A stretch of DNA of 51,724 nt from Nitrospina sp. Its GTDB lineage: Bacteria; Nitrospinota; Nitrospinia; Nitrospinales; VA-1. This document shows, in pieces, positions 7,973 through 16,590 of this stretch; the stretch's first letter is position 1, and each line of letters opens with the position of its first letter. Under the pieces are notes generated by a model. That model was not told where the DNA came from. It did not search any database and saw only the letters and a list, made by a program, of their open reading frames with translations. Where the stretch lies: NCBI GenBank assembly GCA_018673915.1, contig JABHBK010000030.1:1-51724 (forward strand), read 5' to 3'. Position numbers and translations under genes: made by a program.

Positions 7973-10900
7973 TTAAGCAACCAGCACTTCATTTTTGCGT
8001 TTTTGTTCTTCCAAAACTCTCCGGTAATCTGTCGGATAAATCTTGACGAATTTAGGCAGAGTTTCTTCCCATTCATCCAGCACCTTTTTAGCAACCGCAC
8101 TCTGTGTGCTTTCAAAATGTTCCTGAATTAATGACTTCAATTTTTCAATATCTTCGGGCTCTTCAACGGGAAGTAAATCAACACTACTTTGGTTGCAGTG
8201 AATGGGAAACGTGCTGTCCCGGTCGAGAACATAAGCCAGGCCTCCACTCATACCGGCGGCGAAGTTTCTTCCGGTTGAACCAAGAACCACAACGGTTCCG
8301 CCCGTCATGTACTCACAACCGTGATCTCCAACTCCTTCAATCACTGTCTGGGCTCCACTGTTCCGTACTGCAAACCGCTCTCCCCCAATCCCTCTGAAAA
8401 ATGCTTTACCGGAAATAGCGCCATAAAGAACCGTATTTCCAATCAATATATTGTCTTCGGGAACAAGGGTGGAATCCTTCGGAGGATAAATAAAAATTTT
8501 ACCTCCGGACAAACCTTTTCCCACATAGTCATTCGCATCGCCGGCCAGACCAAAGGTTATTCCCGGAGCAAGAAAGCCTCCGAAACTCTGTCCTGCTGAG
8601 CCTGTGAAACCAAATTGGATAGTATCGGAGGGAAGCCCTTCCTCGCCAAATTTTTTCGAAACTTGGTAACTGAGCATCGCACCGGTAGTCCGGTCTGTAT
8701 TAAGAATGGGAAGATCACCATATACCTGGGTTTTGTTCTCGAGAGCCAACTTGCTCATTTCTATCAGCTTATGGTCTAAAGCATTGTCCAGGTCACCACT
8801 CAAATCCTGAGTGCAGACATTACGTATCTCGACATTATCATCCACATCCGGTTTAAATAAAATTCGGCTGACATCGACGCCATGAGCTTTCCAGTGATCC
8901 GTAGCGTAATCTGCCTCAAGAAGACCCACTTGACCAATCAAGTCATCAAATTTACGTATGCCTAACTGAGCCATGATTTCGCGAACCTCTTCTGCGATAA
9001 ATTTGAAAAAATTGACGACATAATCTGCTTTTCCACCAAATTTTTTCCTTAAAGAAGGATCTTGTGTCGCAATGCCAACCGAACAAGTATTGAGGTGACA
9101 TTTTCGCATCATGATGCAACCCATAGTTACCAGGGCCGTAGTGGAAAAACCAAACTCATCTGCCCCCAGAATACCGCCTATCACTACATCACGACCGGTT
9201 TTAAGTTGACCATCAACCTGCACACAAATTCGCCCACGCAAATCGTTAAGCACAAGAATCTGCTGAGTTTCAGAGAGTCCCAACTCCCAGGGGAGTCCTG
9301 CATGTTTAATTGAAGTTTGTGGTGACGCACCGGTTCCACCATCATGCCCGGCAATCAAAACTCCTTCAGCATGAGCTTTAGAGACACCCGCCGCAATGGT
9401 TCCCACTCCCGCTTCGGCAACCAGTTTGACACTGACTTTTGCATCCGGGTTGGCGTTGTGCAAATCAAAAATCAATTGTTGGAGGTCTTCGATAGAGTAA
9501 ATATCATGATGCGGAGGTGGTGAGATCAATCCCACGCCTGGTGTTGAATGCCGAATCTTGGCAATGTACTCACTGACTTTATGCCCCGGCAATTGACCTC
9601 CCTCTCCGGGTTTGGCCCCTTGCGAAATTTTAATCTGCAATTCATCGGCATTAGCAAGGTAGAAACTGTTCACTCCAAAACGGCCCGAGGCCACCTGCTT
9701 GATTTTGCTACGGCGAGAGTCTCCATTTGCGTCAGGTGTATAACGGACGCTATCCTCTCCCCCTTCTCCAGTATTGCTTCTGCCTCCCAACCTGTTCATG
9801 GCAATTGCCAGAGTCTCATGGGCTTCACGGGAAATAGAACCGATGGACATAGCCCCCGTACAAAAACGCCGGGTAATTTCTTCAACAGGCTCTACCTCAT
9901 TGAGGGGAATTGGGTTGGCCTTTTTAAATTTGAACAATCCGCGCAATGTGCACTGACGCGTACTCTCATTATCAGCATATTCAGAAAACTTTTTAAACGT
10001 GCCATAATCATTCGAGCGGGTAGCATGTTGCAATAACCCGATTGCATTCGGGTTGAGCATGTGCTTCTCCTCACCACGCCGCCATTGATAATGTCCACCC
10101 AGGTCAAGAATCGAAAACATGTCTTTAGCGAAGCCTTTTTTATGACGGGCTAAAGCTTCTTTAGCCAAAACTTCCAGTTCGGCGCCACTAACACGTGAAG
10201 GCGTGCCCGTAAAATATTTCTCAACTACGTCTTCACTCAAACCTACAGTTTCAAAAATCTGCGCCCCACGATAACTCTGGATCGTGGAGATCCCCATCTT
10301 CGCCGTAATTTTAAAAAGTCCTTTTCTCGTTGCATTAATAAAATTTGAAACTGCGGTTTCAGCATCGAGTTTTTCGATAAACATGCCCTCTTCAGCAATT
10401 TCTGCAACCGTTTCATAGGCCAGATAAGGGTAAATTGCCCCGGCCCCATAACCAATCAATAATGCGAAATGCATCATTTCACGAGCTTCACCCGTCTCAA
10501 CCACTATCCCCACTCGAGTACGTGTCCGCTCCCGCAGGAGATGATGGTGAACACCCGCCGTGGCAAGCAGGCTGGGTATAGGCGCCTGGTCCGAGTCCAT
10601 GCCCTTGTCAGAAAGAACCAGAATCGTGGCCCCCTCTTCTATTGCTCTAGAAGCTTTTTCACATAATTTATCCAGCGCCTTTTTCAACCCAGCTTCTCCC
10701 TCTGAGGCTGAAAAGAGAATGGGCAGTATCGCCGTTTTTAAATCCGCCTGATTGAGTCCATAAATTTTTTCCATTTCATTGCCAGTGAGAATGGGGTGCT
10801 CCACTTTAAGTTTACGGCAATGCTCTGGAGACTCGGCCAGAAGATTCATCTCCTTACCGAGGGTCGCTTCCATGGACATAACCAGCTCTTCGCGGATTGA

Positions 10901-12493
10901 GTCAATAGCCGGATTGGTCACTTGCGCAAAAAGTTGTTTGAAATAATTAAACAGGAGTTGGGGCTTTTGAGATAGCACTGCCAGGGGGGTATCGTTACCC
11001 ATTGACCCAGTGGCCTCCATGGCATTCGCAATCATAGGCCCGATCACAAACTTTAAATCTTCAGCGGTGTAACCAAAAGCAACCTGCCTCTTTAAAAGAG
11101 ATTTAAAATCGGGGTTGAACTGAAAGTTGGTGTCGGGCAGATCATTGAGGTTAACCTGATTTTCTTTCACCCAATTCGTATAGGGTTTTTGCGTTGCAAT
11201 TTTTGCTTTGATCTCTTCATCTGAAATGATGCGCCCTTCATTAATATCGACTAAAAACATTTTGCCTGGCTGCAAACGTCCTTTGTATTCGATATTGGCC
11301 TCATCCACCGGCACCACCCCTACTTCTGAGGCCATGATTACCAGCCCATCTTTAGTCACGTAATAACGTGATGGACGCAAACCATTTCGATCCAGTACAG
11401 CACCGCAAGTTTCTCCATCTGTGAAAGCAATGGATGCAGGACCATCCCAGGGTTCCATCATGGAAGCATGGAATTCATAGAACCCCCGCTTGTCATCATC
11501 CATCGTTTCGTGCCCACTCCATGGTTCAGGAATCATCATCATCATGGCATGGGGTAAAGACCGGCCGGTCAGGAACAACATCTCCAGGGCCTGGTCAAAA
11601 TCTGCCGAGTCACTGCCCCCGGGGGCGATGACAGGAAGGATCATATTTATGTCTTCGAATAAAGGGGATTCAAACATCGACTCACGGGCATCCATCCAGT
11701 TTTTGTTGCCTCGAACCGTATTGATTTCGCCATTGTGCGCAATATAACGAAAAGGCTGGGCCCGGCCCCAGGAGGGGAAGGTATTCGTGCTGTAGCGGGA
11801 ATGTGCCAACGCCAAAGCGGAAACCATATTCGGGTCTTTGAGATCCAGATAATAGGTCTCCAGTTGCGGAGCCATCAGTTGCCCCTTGTAAATAAGGGTC
11901 TTGCTGGAAAGGCTGCAAGCATAAAAACTTTCATTATTGTCATTGAGTCCGGCCCGGCGTATCCCCCAGGCGGAACGCTTGCGAACACAATAGAGTCTTC
12001 GCTCAAAAGCCAACTGATCCGGGATATCCGATCCTGCTCCAACAAAAAGCTGTTTGACAACCGGCTCGACCGACCGCGCCGTTTTCCCGATCGTTGTATT
12101 ATCGACCGGAACATCCCGCCAGCCCAAAAGCTCCAAGCCTTCTGTTACAACGGCACGTTCCATGATTTCCTGGCCCTTTTTCGTATCCTCACCAACGGGA
12201 AGAAAGATATTGCCCACGGCATAACGTCCTGCCTCAGGCAACTTGATCCCGGCTTCCTCACAATGTTTCTGGAAAAAAAGATGCGGAATCTGGATAAGAA
12301 TTCCGGCTCCATCACCTGTTGCGGAATCAGAACCGCAAGCCCCTCGATGCTCGAGCTTTTTGAGAATTTCTAATCCCTGGGTAATGATTTCATGGGACTT
12401 TTCACCCTTCATATTCATGACAAACCCCACCCCACAACTATCTTTTTCGTAGGCGGGATCATAGAGCCCCTGTTTTTTTGGAAAAGCGTGCAT
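7973..12493 (-). CDS. gltB: Glutamate synthase (NADPH) large subunit
   Basis: A 1506-residue alpha subunit. It splits glutamine and adds the ammonia to 2-oxoglutarate, giving two glutamates. A 19-residue propeptide precedes the catalytic Cys20 (SCGVGF), so maturation by cleavage before C20 is expected. The order is class II glutaminase (about 20-430), central domain, FMN-binding synthase domain (about 800-1220) with the 3Fe-4S cysteines C1126, C1132 and C1137, and the C-terminal beta-helix with repeated GxxxG stretches. With gltD it provides the main route of nitrogen assimilation together with glutamine synthetase, which is not in view. Confidence 0.98.
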   Translation of the reverse strand: MHAFPKKQGLYDPAYEKDSCGVGFVMNMKGEKSHEIITQGLEILKKLEHRGACGSDSATGDGAGILIQIPHLFFQKHCEEAGIKLPEAGRYAVGNIFLPVGEDTKKGQEIMERAVVTEGLELLGWRDVPVDNTTIGKTARSVEPVVKQLFVGAGSDIPDQLAFERRLYCVRKRSAWGIRRAGLNDNNESFYACSLSSKTLIYKGQLMAPQLETYYLDLKDPNMVSALALAHSRYSTNTFPSWGRAQPFRYIAHNGEINTVRGNKNWMDARESMFESPLFEDINMILPVIAPGGSDSADFDQALEMLFLTGRSLPHAMMMMIPEPWSGHETMDDDKRGFYEFHASMMEPWDGPASIAFTDGETCGAVLDRNGLRPSRYYVTKDGLVIMASEVGVVPVDEANIEYKGRLQPGKMFLVDINEGRIISDEEIKAKIATQKPYTNWVKENQVNLNDLPDTNFQFNPDFKSLLKRQVAFGYTAEDLKFVIGPMIANAMEATGSMGNDTPLAVLSQKPQLLFNYFKQLFAQVTNPAIDSIREELVMSMEATLGKEMNLLAESPEHCRKLKVEHPILTGNEMEKIYGLNQADLKTAILPILFSASEGEAGLKKALDKLCEKASRAIEEGATILVLSDKGMDSDQAPIPSLLATAGVHHHLLRERTRTRVGIVVETGEAREMMHFALLIGYGAGAIYPYLAYETVAEIAEEGMFIEKLDAETAVSNFINATRKGLFKITAKMGISTIQSYRGAQIFETVGLSEDVVEKYFTGTPSRVSGAELEVLAKEALARHKKGFAKDMFSILDLGGHYQWRRGEEKHMLNPNAIGLLQHATRSNDYGTFKKFSEYADNESTRQCTLRGLFKFKKANPIPLNEVEPVEEITRRFCTGAMSIGSISREAHETLAIAMNRLGGRSNTGEGGEDSVRYTPDANGDSRRSKIKQVASGRFGVNSFYLANADELQIKISQGAKPGEGGQLPGHKVSEYIAKIRHSTPGVGLISPPPHHDIYSIEDLQQLIFDLHNANPDAKVSVKLVAEAGVGTIAAGVSKAHAEGVLIAGHDGGTGASPQTSIKHAGLPWELGLSETQQILVLNDLRGRICVQVDGQLKTGRDVVIGGILGADEFGFSTTALVTMGCIMMRKCHLNTCSVGIATQDPSLRKKFGGKADYVVNFFKFIAEEVREIMAQLGIRKFDDLIGQVGLLEADYATDHWKAHGVDVSRILFKPDVDDNVEIRNVCTQDLSGDLDNALDHKLIEMSKLALENKTQVYGDLPILNTDRTTGAMLSYQVSKKFGEEGLPSDTIQFGFTGSAGQSFGGFLAPGITFGLAGDANDYVGKGLSGGKIFIYPPKDSTLVPEDNILIGNTVLYGAISGKAFFRGIGGERFAVRNSGAQTVIEGVGDHGCEYMTGGTVVVLGSTGRNFAAGMSGGLAYVLDRDSTFPIHCNQSSVDLLPVEEPEDIEKLKSLIQEHFESTQSAVAKKVLDEWEETLPKFVKIYPTDYRRVLEEQKRKNEVLVA

Positions 12494-12595
12494 AATATCC
12501 TTAACTTATTGAATTAAAATACTATCTAGCAACCCAAGCACCGAAAATTCAAAGGTTTTCGCTAGGGAAACAGTCTTAAATAGCAAAAGCCGTGC

Positions 12596-12631
12596 CTACT
12601 AAAAACCCTTGATTTTAAGGGGTTTCAGTAG
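12596..12631. repeat. Imperfect 15-bp inverted repeat upstream of gltB
   Basis: The arms 12596-12610 and 12617-12631 pair at 13 of 15 positions around a six-base loop (GATTTT). The structure lies about 100-140 bases before the gltB start, inside the expected leader. There is no T tract on either strand, so it is not a classic terminator. Confidence 0.55.
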
Positions 12632-12656
12632 ACCTACCCCATTGTAGAGTAATATA

Positions 12657-12686
12657 ATTACACAAATATGAATATATTTCACACAA
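12657..12686 (-). promoter_or_regulatory. Candidate gltB promoter
   Basis: On the minus strand TTGTGT (12681-12686), an 18-base spacer and TGTAAT (12657-12662, five of six matches to TATAAT). It would give a leader of roughly 155 bases containing the inverted repeat at 12596. The whole stretch is AT-rich, so a chance match is possible. Confidence 0.3.
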
Positions 12687-13089
12687 TTAATATATTTTTT
12701 AGGCATTGCATGCTAACTTGAGTTCCGCCGTCGTCTGCCACGATAAGATGTCTAAGGGATTCGAAGCCTATTATAATAAAAGTGTTCATTAAAGGGGGGG
12801 ATTTCCTACCTCCCCTTACAAAAAGATTTCCACAGGACTTGAAGGGTCCTGAAGTTAAAGGGGTAATTAACTGTTTTTATTTCTCCAATTAACGCTATAA
12901 TGGTCATCTTATATTTCTTTCTGGTTCAAAAAATATCACTTTGAGGCCATGCAAAGGCAATCTTTACCGGAATGAAGGCGTTTTTAACTCCTCCAAATTG
13001 AGAGCGCAAGCATTAGTTTTGCTCAATTGAGGGAGCTTTTTAATAGAAGAGCAGTTGAAATTCTTATAATCTTTTAAGCTAGGTTCGCA

Positions 13090-13728
13090 ATGATCGTTGA
13101 AGAAATAATGACCCGCAAGGTCATCACAATTAAATCCAGTGATACCCTTTATAAAGCCCAGAGTTTGATGGTCAAGAACTCCATCCGCCATTTGCCAGTC
13201 GTCCAGAAAAAAGAGTTGGAAGGCATAATAACGGAAAGCGATATCCGCGGAGCCTTCGTTCAAAATGATAAAATTTCTTCCCGGGTAGCGATCCTTGACC
13301 CAAAAAACATGAAGGTTGCGGATTTTATGACCAGCAATCCACAAATCGTTCAACCGGACACTAATATTGAAGACGCGGCTCTCTTAATTTATAAGAATAA
13401 AATCGGTTCGCTCCCTGTCATCAAAGACAATAAGTTAGTGGGCATCATCTCCATCCTGGATATGTTGGGATTATTCATTGATTTAATGGGCATCATCCAT
13501 TCGAGTTCCAGAGTGGATGTCATAATGGGAAAAGAGCCCAAAAATTTTGAAGCCGTATCCAAGATCATTCACGACCATGGATTGAATATCATTAGTGTTG
13601 GCATGTCTCCTTACGCAAAAAGCAAAAAGAAACAAGTCTATTTCTTTCGGCTAGACCTATGCGAGACCGCCTCTCTGGTCAAAAAGCTAGAAAAATCCGG
13701 ATTCAAGGTACTAAACGCCATTGACTGA
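13090..13728 (+). CDS. CBS-CBS-ACT domain protein (AcuB-like)
   Basis: A 212-residue cytoplasmic regulator. The first CBS motif (about 1-60) starts at the initiator: IVEEIMTRKVITIKSSDTL. The second (about 75-125) has VADFMTSNPQIVQPDTNIEDA and LPVIKDNKLVGIIS. The C-terminal 75 residues look like an ACT domain (VDVIMGKEPKNFEAVSKII). CBS pairs bind adenine nucleotides and ACT domains bind small ligands, often amino acids. No catalytic domain is present, so a sensor role is inferred. It sits between the glutamate synthase genes and leuA, consistent with but not proof of a link to amino acid metabolism. Confidence 0.8.
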   Translation: MIVEEIMTRKVITIKSSDTLYKAQSLMVKNSIRHLPVVQKKELEGIITESDIRGAFVQNDKISSRVAILDPKNMKVADFMTSNPQIVQPDTNIEDAALLIYKNKIGSLPVIKDNKLVGIISILDMLGLFIDLMGIIHSSSRVDVIMGKEPKNFEAVSKIIHDHGLNIISVGMSPYAKSKKKQVYFFRLDLCETASLVKKLEKSGFKVLNAID

Positions 13729-13835
13729 TATCCGCTTTTTTTAGTTCCCCCTCTTTCTGATCCCAAAATTTTTAATTCTGTATTTTTATGGTTGAGCAAT
13801 TGGGAAAACCGGCGGACCACAGTAATATTTCGATT

Positions 13836-13868
13836 TTCCAAGGAGAAACTCCCTTGGGAATTTTTTTA
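13836..13868 (+). terminator. Terminator-like hairpin between the CBS gene and leuA
   Basis: TTCCAAGG (13836-13843) pairs with CCTTGGGAA (13852-13860, one bulged G) and is followed by seven Ts. It lies 107 bases after the CBS stop and 58 bases before leuA, so it may end the CBS transcript or act as a leader attenuator for leuA. Confidence 0.6.
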
Positions 13869-13925
13869 ATAAACTTTATAATAATAATGATGCACCCCTA
13901 GATTCTGAAAGGAGATTTTTTAGTC

Positions 13926-15488
13926 ATGCAACCCGAAAAACTCATCATCTTCGATACCACTTTAAGAGACGGAGAGCAATGCCCCGGCGCCAGCTTGAAC
14001 ATCAAGGAAAAACTTGAGATCGCCCGGCAACTAGCTCTACTCAAAGTGGATGTGATCGAAGCGGGTTTTCCGGTTGCTTCTCCGGGAGATTTCGAATCGG
14101 TCAAACAGATTGCGGAAGAAATCCGAGGCTCAAAAATCGCGGGGCTTTCGCGCGCCCTGGAAAAAGACATTGAGGCAACTGCCCGTGCCTTAGAAAAAGC
14201 TGAATCACCGCGCATCCATGTTTTTCTGTCCACCTCAAAGGTACATCGTGAGCATATGGTCGAAAAAGCCAAGGCGGAAATCGTTGAGATGGGGGTGAAA
14301 GCCATTCAGTTTGCCCGCAAATATTGTGACGATGTGGAGTTCTCCCCAATGGATGCAACTCGGACAGAAAAAGATTTTCTTGCCGAGGTAGCACGCGAAG
14401 TTATCAGCGCGGGGGCTACAACCGTCAATATCCCCGATACGGTGGGTTACACAGTTCCTGAGGAATTCGCAGAACTCATTCGTTATTTAAAGACGAATGT
14501 TCCTAATATTGACCAAGCTATTATCAGCGTGCATTGTCACAACGATCTTGGTCTCGCGGTTTCTAATTCTCTTTCTGCTGTGCAGGCCGGAGCAAGGCAG
14601 GTGGAATGCACCATCAACGGTATCGGTGAACGAGCTGGAAACGCCGCCATGGAAGAGGTGGTGATGGCTGTTAGAACTCGCAAAGATTTTTTCAGCAACG
14701 TGTACACAGGGATCGAGACCAAACATATCCAGACCTGTAGCAAGTTGGTCAGTAGCCTGACGGGTTTCTTCGTGCAACGCAACAAAGCCATTGTAGGTAA
14801 AAATGCTTTTGCACACGAGTCCGGCATTCACCAGCATGGCTTTCTCAAACGCAAAGACACTTTTGAGATTATGGATCCCAAAGATGTTGGCGGGGAGGAG
14901 TCGGAACTGGTGATGGGGAAACATTCAGGGCGTAGCGCGCTTTTGCATAAAGTTCAGGAGTTGGGATACGATCTCAAAAAAGATGAACTGGACAAAGTGT
15001 TCGAGGAGTTCAAAATCCTCGCGGATGAAAAAAAGGAAATCTTTGAAGACGATTTTCATACACTCATCCAGAAACAGAAGTTTTCCGAAGAACAGCAGAA
15101 CACCTACAAGCTGGGATCTCTGCAATGCGGATTCGAAACGGGAAAGACTCCCCATGCGACAGTAGTTCTTATCAGCCGCGATGGGAAAGAGCATTCTTCC
15201 AGCGCAAACGGTGACGGCCCTGTCGATGCAATTTATAATGCTATCGATAAGGTAACAGGCCTCCGTTGCAAGCTTCTGGACTACCAGGTTATGGCTAAAA
15301 CCAAGGGACAGGACGCCCAGGGAGAAGTAAGTGTTCGCGTTCAGCATGAAAAAAGAGAAGTATTGGGGAAAGGTGCTGGAGTCAACACGATTGAAGCCAG
15401 TGGACTTGCTTATTTGAACGCAATCAACAAACTTCTTTTAAAATCAAAATCAGGACCAGTAGAAGGCAGTGACCTGCCGGGACCCTGA
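13926..15488 (+). CDS. leuA: 2-isopropylmalate synthase
   Basis: A 520-residue enzyme for the first committed step of leucine synthesis: acetyl-CoA plus 2-oxoisovalerate to 2-isopropylmalate. The TIM barrel starts with the signature DTTLRDGEQCPGASL, and the metal-binding HxH is at H203/H205 (SVHCHNDLG), followed by NGIGERAGNA. A linker leads to the C-terminal allosteric domain (about 385-510, with GDGPVDAIYNAID), the site of leucine feedback inhibition. AAGGAG at 13909-13914 supports the start. The gene ends in a strong terminator, so it appears monocistronic; other leu genes are elsewhere. Confidence 0.95.
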   Translation: MQPEKLIIFDTTLRDGEQCPGASLNIKEKLEIARQLALLKVDVIEAGFPVASPGDFESVKQIAEEIRGSKIAGLSRALEKDIEATARALEKAESPRIHVFLSTSKVHREHMVEKAKAEIVEMGVKAIQFARKYCDDVEFSPMDATRTEKDFLAEVAREVISAGATTVNIPDTVGYTVPEEFAELIRYLKTNVPNIDQAIISVHCHNDLGLAVSNSLSAVQAGARQVECTINGIGERAGNAAMEEVVMAVRTRKDFFSNVYTGIETKHIQTCSKLVSSLTGFFVQRNKAIVGKNAFAHESGIHQHGFLKRKDTFEIMDPKDVGGEESELVMGKHSGRSALLHKVQELGYDLKKDELDKVFEEFKILADEKKEIFEDDFHTLIQKQKFSEEQQNTYKLGSLQCGFETGKTPHATVVLISRDGKEHSSSANGDGPVDAIYNAIDKVTGLRCKLLDYQVMAKTKGQDAQGEVSVRVQHEKREVLGKGAGVNTIEASGLAYLNAINKLLLKSKSGPVEGSDLPGP

Positions 15489-15513
15489 TGAACAAGACTG
15501 ACATAGTTACTAT

Positions 15514-15544
15514 CCCCTTCCGGATTATCTGGAAGGGGGGTTTT
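15514..15544 (+). terminator. Intrinsic terminator of leuA
   Basis: CCCCTTCCGGA (15514-15524) pairs with TCTGGAAGGGG (15528-15538) around a TTA loop (one G-T pair), followed by GGTTTT and an AT-rich run. It begins 26 bases after the leuA stop. Confidence 0.88.
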
Positions 15545-15562
15545 AATTAATTAATTTTTACC

Positions 15563-15574
15563 GAGGATATCATT
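15563..15574 (+). promoter_or_regulatory. Ribosome binding site and probable ATT start codon of cmoA
   Basis: GAGG at 15563-15566 is followed after five bases by ATT at 15572-15574. No ATG, GTG or TTG lies in frame between the upstream stop (15548-15550) and the GTG at 15647, yet the codons from 15575 onward match the CmoA N terminus. ATC at 15569 is the alternative. Confidence 0.55.
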
Positions 15575-16297
15575 TCCAAAAAGGACACAATTTTTAATCA
15601 GGACACTGCCAGCGGTTCTTTCGAATTCAACGAATCAGTAGCTAATGTGTTCGAAGACATGCTGGAACGAAGCGTCCCGATGTATCAGGAGTGCCAGTCG
15701 TTAGCGGTGCATTGGTGCACGCAATTTGCCCAGGCACATACCTCTGTCTACGATCTGGGCTGTTCTACCGGCACCCTACTGCTTAAGCTGGCACAATCTA
15801 TCGACAAAAAAAAGGAAGTTTCCTTATTTGGGGTCGATAACTCGCCAGCCATGTTGGAAAAATCCAAAATAACGCTTCGTGAATCACCGATGCCTTGTGA
15901 ATTTATTGAGGCCGATTTAAATCAAGGGTTTTCTATTCAGAACGCATCAGTAGTAGTGATGAATTACACCTTGCAGTTTGTGTTACCAGAACACAGGGAT
16001 CAATTATTAAAGAATATCTTTGAAGGGCTATTGCCTGGAGGATCTCTCGTTATCATCGAAAAGATTAAAAGCGGGATTCCTGAACTTGACCATACTTTCA
16101 TCGAGTTCCACCATCAGTTTAAACGAGACCGGGGATATTCTAATTTAGAGATATCCAGAAAACGCGAGGCTCTGGAAAATGTGCTAATTCCATGGACGGT
16201 GGAGGAAAACCAGGACCTGATAAAAAAAGCGGGTTTCTCTACAGTAGATCTGTTTTTTAAATGGAACAACTTTGCCGGATTTATTGCTTTGAATTAG
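15572..16297 (+). CDS. cmoA: Carboxy-S-adenosyl-L-methionine synthase CmoA
   Basis: This SAM-dependent enzyme converts SAM and prephenate to carboxy-SAM, which CmoB uses to modify wobble uridine 34 of tRNAs. The match to my recollection of E. coli CmoA runs throughout: VFEDMLERSVPMY, YDLGCSTGTLL (SAM loop), the VMNYTLQFV stretch, the HHQFKRDRGYSNLEIS block and ALENV. From the ATT at 15572 the protein has 241 residues, close to the usual 247. The GTG at 15647 would give 216 and discard conserved residues (KKDTIF, FEFNESVANV). The start codon is therefore non-standard, or the base is an assembly error. No cmoB is in the window. Confidence 0.88.
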   Translation: MSKKDTIFNQDTASGSFEFNESVANVFEDMLERSVPMYQECQSLAVHWCTQFAQAHTSVYDLGCSTGTLLLKLAQSIDKKKEVSLFGVDNSPAMLEKSKITLRESPMPCEFIEADLNQGFSIQNASVVVMNYTLQFVLPEHRDQLLKNIFEGLLPGGSLVIIEKIKSGIPELDHTFIEFHHQFKRDRGYSNLEISRKREALENVLIPWTVEENQDLIKKAGFSTVDLFFKWNNFAGFIALN

Positions 16298-16376
16298 AAA
16301 CTATTGTATTCTTAGTAACTTCATAAAAACCAATGCGGTTTTACTTGAAGTTCAGGAAAATCAGGAGGACTCAATC

Positions 16377-16571
16377 ATGCCCCAATACGATCATACTTGC
16401 GAAAAATGTAAAAAAGATTTCGTGATAGAAATGAAAATGTCCGAAGTGGACAAAAAAAAGGTTACTTGCCCTGAATGCGGGTCAAAAAAGGTTTCACGCA
16501 ATGTGACCAACAAATCGTTTTGGAGCGAAAGCATTGACCGCTATAATTATTCAAAAACTCAAAATGATTAA
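16377..16571 (+). CDS. FmdB-type small zinc ribbon protein
   Basis: A 64-residue protein with two CxxC knuckles, C8/C11 and C31/C34, in the FmdB regulator family layout: MPQYDHTCEKC at the N terminus, then VTCPECGSKKVSR. The family is named from a putative regulator of formamide/amide genes, but most members have no proven function. CAGGAGG at 16361-16367 supports the ATG. It lies 79 bases after cmoA and 19 bases before the radical SAM gene, so it probably shares a transcript with the latter. The last 20 residues are polar and unstructured. Confidence 0.8.
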   Translation: MPQYDHTCEKCKKDFVIEMKMSEVDKKKVTCPECGSKKVSRNVTNKSFWSESIDRYNYSKTQND

Positions 16572-16590
16572 ACTTCACAATAGCTAATTT

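Larger units (their letters stand above)
12494..13089. other. 596-base divergent intergenic region, gltB / CBS-ACT gene
   Basis: No coding frame with a ribosome site is visible. The left part should be the gltB leader and contains a small hairpin (CGAAAA 12542-12547 with TTTTCG 12556-12561) and the 15-bp inverted repeat at 12596-12631. A possible gltB promoter is at 12657-12686. Further right are a CAGGAC/GTCCTG hairpin (12833-12851), a TATAAT at 12896 without a good -35, and a terminator-like arm ending in five Ts (13022-13041) about 50 bases before the CBS gene. I did not recognise a known riboswitch. Confidence 0.55.

Noticed and set aside
11735..12373. 212-codon plus-strand frame opposite gltB
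   Set aside because: Shadow of the certain gltB gene on the other strand; no domain or ribosome site.
12494..12660. Known glutamine riboswitch in the gltB leader
   Set aside because: The leader has hairpins, but I could not match the conserved core of the glnA-type RNA by eye.
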